Shown piece after piece: positions 4,862 through 6,697 of a stretch of DNA of 6,697 bases. The stretch comes from Gulosibacter sediminis (GTDB taxonomy: Bacteria > Actinomycetota > Actinomycetes > Actinomycetales > Microbacteriaceae): positions 1,146 to 7,842 of the forward strand of contig NZ_JACXJG010000002.1 of assembly GCF_014904065.1 (NCBI RefSeq), given 5' to 3'. Positions within the stretch are counted from its first letter, which is position 1. Each line of letters opens with the position of its first letter. The position numbers were made by a program, and so were the translations under genes. The notes under the pieces are model-generated. The model made no database searches. It was given only the letters and a program-made list of their open reading frames with translations, and had not been told where the DNA came from.

Positions 4862-5797
4862 CTACGCGCCAACTCCCGGCGGTTTGTCACCGCGCCACAG
4901 CCGACCCGTTTCCTGCCATCGCGGAGGTGCCCCCATGTGTGAGATCGGGATGACGCGAACGTCCGGATAGGTCTTGACCACGGCAGGGAGCAAGCCAGTC
5001 GAGCCCACTTCGAGACGGTCGAGCAGGTACTGGATCAGCGTGAGCTGGCCAAAGGTGCGGTTCCAGTCGGCGTCGGCGGAGTCGAGATCATCGTGCACTC
5101 CAGGCACGGGCAGCTTCGGGGTGATGGCGTGAACCCTGTTGAACAAGCGCCCATGATGCGCGCAGGTGTTCCGTACAACATTGAGGACTTTCAACCAGCT
5201 GCCCAGCTGCGGTGCACGCAGCAGACAAGCATCAGCGACCGCCTCCTGCACGCGACGCGGAGCGAAGTCGAACAGGCGGCTGAGGCTGCCCCAATCCAAC
5301 AGCTCGACGGCCGCCCACACAGGAACCTGCCCGCCGTACTTCTTCTTGTGGTGGGCAACGAAGTCCTCGCGCGAGCGGCGAAACGATTCGTTGTAGCGTC
5401 GCAACCACTTTGCATGGGCATCACCGCGCCGGGCGACTGGGCCCAAGAGAGTCGGATCCAGATGGGCACTCGGATCGACGCGCCCCAGTTCGTGGCCGAG
5501 GAGAGTGCGGATTGCGAGTTCGATCGGCATGAGCGCTTCGAACGTTGCGCCGCGCAGCTTGGCATCGAACTCATAGAGCGCAACGACGTCGTCGAATCTG
5601 GTGTCAGGGTAGAAGTCGTCAGCCCGGCCATCCTCGCGCTGAACACGGAAGGGATACCAGTAGCCGCTGAGCCGGTAGTAGTTCACCCGCGCCAGTGTCT
5701 TGGCAGCAACGGCGCGGTCTTCGATGAGCATGCCGCGCCTGAGCAGGAGATCAACCTGCTCGTCGTACGTCTTGTACGACTTCACCTGCTCCGCCAC
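4862..5797 (-). CDS. abiF: AbiF/Abi_2-family abortive infection protein (HEPN RNase toxin)
   Basis: A 311-residue protein matching the Abi_2 (AbiD/AbiF) family along its length. YKTYDEQVDLLLRRGMLI (8-25) opens the domain, followed by ARVNYYRLSGYWYPF (36-50), FDDVVALYEFDAKLR (68-82), PIELAIRTLLGHELG (91-105), VPVWAAVELLDWGSLSRLF (158-176) and SWLKVLNVVRNTCAHHGRLF (200-219). R209-N-T-C-A-H214 is the R-x4-H active-site motif of HEPN ribonucleases. The end (ISHMGAPPRWQETGRLW) is also typical. AbiF proteins halt phage infection, probably by cutting RNA. The start is GTG 5797, 15 bases after a U-tract terminator, so expression likely depends on read-through from the RNA upstream. A GTG at 5785 is the alternative. 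The active site appears complete. Confidence 0.92.
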   Translation of the reverse strand: MAEQVKSYKTYDEQVDLLLRRGMLIEDRAVAAKTLARVNYYRLSGYWYPFRVQREDGRADDFYPDTRFDDVVALYEFDAKLRGATFEALMPIELAIRTLLGHELGRVDPSAHLDPTLLGPVARRGDAHAKWLRRYNESFRRSREDFVAHHKKKYGGQVPVWAAVELLDWGSLSRLFDFAPRRVQEAVADACLLRAPQLGSWLKVLNVVRNTCAHHGRLFNRVHAITPKLPVPGVHDDLDSADADWNRTFGQLTLIQYLLDRLEVGSTGLLPAVVKTYPDVRVIPISHMGAPPRWQETGRLWRGDKPPGVGA

Positions 5798-5811
5798 ACG
5801 CCACCGCCCCG

Positions 5812-5870
5812 GAAAAAAAAATGAGGACCGGCCCTGGACCTACCGAAGTAGGCGGAACCGGTCTTAGTAC
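5812..5870 (-). ncRNA. Short structured RNA upstream of abiF (abiF-RNA-like, putative antitoxin)
   Basis: A promoter at 5904-5876 would start a transcript near 5870, and the U9 tract at 5821-5813 would end it, giving an RNA of about 58 nt just before the toxin gene. It can fold as an outer stem GACCGG/CCGGUC (5863-5858 with 5831-5826), an internal loop, and an inner stem CCUAC/GUAGG (5843-5839 with 5852-5848 in plus coordinates) capped by a UUCG tetraloop. Structured RNAs (the abiF motif) are known upstream of abiF genes and have been proposed to work as RNA antitoxins or regulators. I cannot confirm that this RNA fits the published consensus. It may be only a terminator leader. Confidence 0.62.
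5813..5863 (-). terminator. Intrinsic terminator between the RNA and abiF
   Basis: On the minus strand the two-tier hairpin (outer GACCGG/CCGGTC, inner CCTAC-TTCG-GTAGG) is followed by CTCA and nine T residues (5821-5813). It ends only 15 bases before the abiF GTG, with no room for another promoter, so it should limit toxin expression to read-through, as in type III toxin-antitoxin operons. Confidence 0.8.
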
Positions 5871-5875
5871 TCCAG

Positions 5876-5904
5876 AGTGTACGCGAGATGGCATTCAACT
5901 TCAA
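5876..5904 (-). promoter_or_regulatory. Promoter of the abiF-linked RNA
   Basis: A minus-strand -35 TTGAAG (5904-5899) and -10 TACACT (5881-5876) are spaced by exactly 17 bases. Both fit sigma70-type consensus moderately (four of six each). The predicted start falls near 5868-5871, just before the hairpin. The stretch from 5905 to 6008 holds no gene or signal that I can recognise. Confidence 0.58.
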
Positions 5905-6008
5905 CGCCTGAGGCCGGTGATCGACACAACAGCCCCCACCCACCCGCGCGACGAGACACGGACTCAGATGCCAGAGCCGAACCGAACTCCTTCTACCAAC
6001 TGGACCGA

Positions 6009-6032
6009 AAGATGCTTCTGACCAGGCATCTT
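6009..6032 (-). terminator. Hairpin directly after repeat copy 4
   Basis: AAGATGC (6009-6015) and GCATCTT (6026-6032) form a 7-bp stem with a 10-base loop. On the minus strand it begins within the TAA stop of repeat copy 4 and ends with TTT. It could terminate transcripts from the VOC gene at 6504-6154, or be part of the repeat element. Confidence 0.4.
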
Positions 6033-6063
6033 ACAAACTGAATCTAAATTCAACCGAGTTTCG
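6031..6063 (-). repeat. Directional intergenic repeat, copy 4 (encodes RNSVEFRFSL-stop)
   Basis: The minus strand encodes R-N-S-V-E-F-R-F-S-L then TAA, with codons CGA, GTT, GAA, TTT, AGA and AGT that differ from the other copies. The nearest in-frame start is ATG 6069 (MHRNSVEFRFSL); an in-frame TAG lies at 6093-6091. The upstream residues R-D-G-C-x-H align with R-N-G-S-x-H of copy 3. Hairpin with the middle/right arms: TCTAAATTC, loop AACC, GAGTTTCGG, with one mismatch, two G-T pairs and one compensated pair relative to copy 3. Confidence 0.8.
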
Positions 6064-6153
6064 GTGCATGCAGCCGTCACGGTAGCGTCGCTAGCCTTGA
6101 GACTCTAGGGAAATCTCACGCCGCCTGATGGAGCCTGCACATCTCTACAGGAC

Positions 6154-6504
6154 TCATCCCTCGGGGTTACCAACACAGAAGTAGTTGCCTTCTGGGTCGG
6201 TCATGGTCGTCCACGTTAGCCCGGGGACGTTGCGCGTCTCGTGTTCGGTCGCGCCAAGGTCACGGAGCCGACGAACCAAGGCTTCGCGGTCTTCTCCGCC
6301 ACCGTCGAAGTGAATTCGATTCTTTCCAGGAGTTACATCCGAGACACGCTGAAAGCCGAGTGCCGGAACAGAACCCACCATGACGAAGTCACCATAGTCA
6401 GCAGCCACAGGGCACCCCGTGGCTTGAGACCAGAACGCCGCAAGCCGCGCTGGATCCTCACAGTCAACAGTGATCATGCGAATGGCGAAATTGGTCGAGC
6501 TCAT
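6154..6504 (-). CDS. Glyoxalase_6-type VOC protein
   Basis: A 116-residue VOC protein. FAIRMITVDCEDPARLAAFW (6-25) then ATGCPV is the opening of Glyoxalase_6 domains, GFQRV (50-54) and GKNRIHFD (60-67) follow, then LVRRLRDLGAT (77-86) and WTTMTDPEGNYFCV (98-111). His65 sits at the usual metal site, but the residue that is normally Glu in DPEGNEFC is Tyr108, so metal-dependent lyase activity is doubtful and a ligand-binding role is possible. The ATG at 6504 has a strong ribosome binding site, GAGGAGGAG (6519-6511). It is the only gene between repeat copies 4 and 5, with its stop about 90 bases before copy 4. Confidence 0.9.
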   Translation of the reverse strand: MSSTNFAIRMITVDCEDPARLAAFWSQATGCPVAADYGDFVMVGSVPALGFQRVSDVTPGKNRIHFDGGGEDREALVRRLRDLGATEHETRNVPGLTWTTMTDPEGNYFCVGNPEG

Positions 6505-6660
6505 CTCAGGCTCCTCCTCAAGCAGTCAAGGATTCAGTTCAAGTACGGCCACCGCGATGAGCGATGAGCAGGACAGATGCTCTGCCCCAGAATACCCGCA
6601 GCACACCTCCATGGACCCACCAGCTGCCGGACCCCAACTGTGCTTCTCACCCCCAGACGT

Positions 6661-6697
6661 TTAGTTCGAGAATCGAAACTCGACCACGTCGCCGTCC
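6661..6697 (-). repeat. Directional intergenic repeat, copy 5 (VVEFRFSN-stop), cut by the window edge
   Basis: The minus strand from the window edge encodes D-G-D-V-V-E-F-R-F-S-N then TAA. The V-E-F-R-F core is the same as in the other copies, with codons GTC, GAG, TTT, CGA and TTC. AACGTCT (6662-6656) beyond the stop matches the start of the copy 3 flank. The hairpin of copies 2 and 3 is not kept; instead AGTTCGA/TCGAAACT can pair with one bulged A. More of the frame lies outside the window. The stretch 6520-6655 shows nothing else I can support. Confidence 0.66.

Noticed and set aside
5093..5824. Long plus-strand ORF (243 codons) opposite abiF
   Set aside because: It is antisense to a well-conserved Abi_2 protein and shows no family resemblance; it is a GC-rich shadow frame.
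5826..5863. Terminator on the plus strand
   Set aside because: The hairpin is followed by T residues only on the minus strand; on the plus strand it has no U-tract and no gene to end.
6027..6056. Promoter TTGAAT...TAAGAT within repeat copy 4 (minus strand)
   Set aside because: Spacing is only 14 bases; the 17-base pair at 5904-5876 is better placed for the abiF RNA.
1085..6697. Canonical integron attC sites
   Set aside because: GTTRRRY-like cores occur in copies 1-3 only, a paired RYYYAAC box is clear only in copy 1, and no integrase is in the window. I keep an integron-like array as a hypothesis, not as an annotation.
1085..6697. CRISPR array
   Set aside because: Repeat spacing is 0.6-2.4 kb with full genes between copies, and the copies vary at synonymous sites.

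Overview
The window is accessory DNA, most likely from a high-GC Gram-positive (Actinomycetota). The grounds are GC-rich codons, frequent GTG starts, several genes that look leaderless (a -10 box six or seven bases before the start codon), and protein families common in actinobacteria (Glyoxalase_6, DUF4267, AraC with a DUF6597-like N-terminus, PhdYefM/PIN pairs). The genus cannot be fixed from the sequence. Neither an integrase nor a transposase is visible, and there is no tRNA or rRNA.

Layout from left to right. (1) 1-1063, minus strand: a PhdYefM/PIN (VapBC-type) toxin-antitoxin pair, then a 42-codon ORF that looks like the broken front of a nucleotidyltransferase, then a GNAT acetyltransferase with a one-base frameshift, cut by the window edge. 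All are chained by 4-bp stop/start overlaps. (2) 1145-2348, minus strand: a FitA/FitB-type ribbon-helix-helix/PIN pair coupled in the same way to a second GNAT that resembles AAC(2')-I. (3) 2572-3597, plus strand: a leaderless DUF4267 membrane protein and a TetR regulator with palindromes in the promoter. (4) 3738-4763: an AraC-type regulator (plus) and a VOC protein (minus) whose stop codons abut. (5) 4862-5904, minus strand: an AbiF/Abi_2 HEPN toxin preceded by a short structured RNA with its own promoter and a strong U9 terminator, an architecture like a type III toxin-antitoxin. (6) 6154-6504, minus strand: a Glyoxalase_6-type VOC protein.

The most striking feature is a repeat between these modules. 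It occurs at 1085-1117, 2477-2509, 3652-3684, 6031-6063 and 6661-6697, always in the same orientation whichever way the flanking genes point. Read on the minus strand the copies encode nearly the same peptide tail ending in a stop: R-N-(S/A)-V-E-F-R-F-(N/S)-(V/L)-stop in four copies and V-V-E-F-R-F-S-N-stop in the fifth. Most base differences are synonymous and all three stop codons are used. Three copies also fold into a short hairpin. The copies delimit blocks of 0.6-2.4 kb, each holding a self-contained accessory module. Two readings remain open: the tail is the end of a short translated ORF, or the element is a recombination or structural site of a cassette array.

Taken together, the region looks like a defence and addiction island: two type II TA modules linked to acetyltransferases, one RNA-linked abortive-infection toxin, and small regulators and VOC/GNAT enzymes of the kind seen in mobile gene-cassette arrays.
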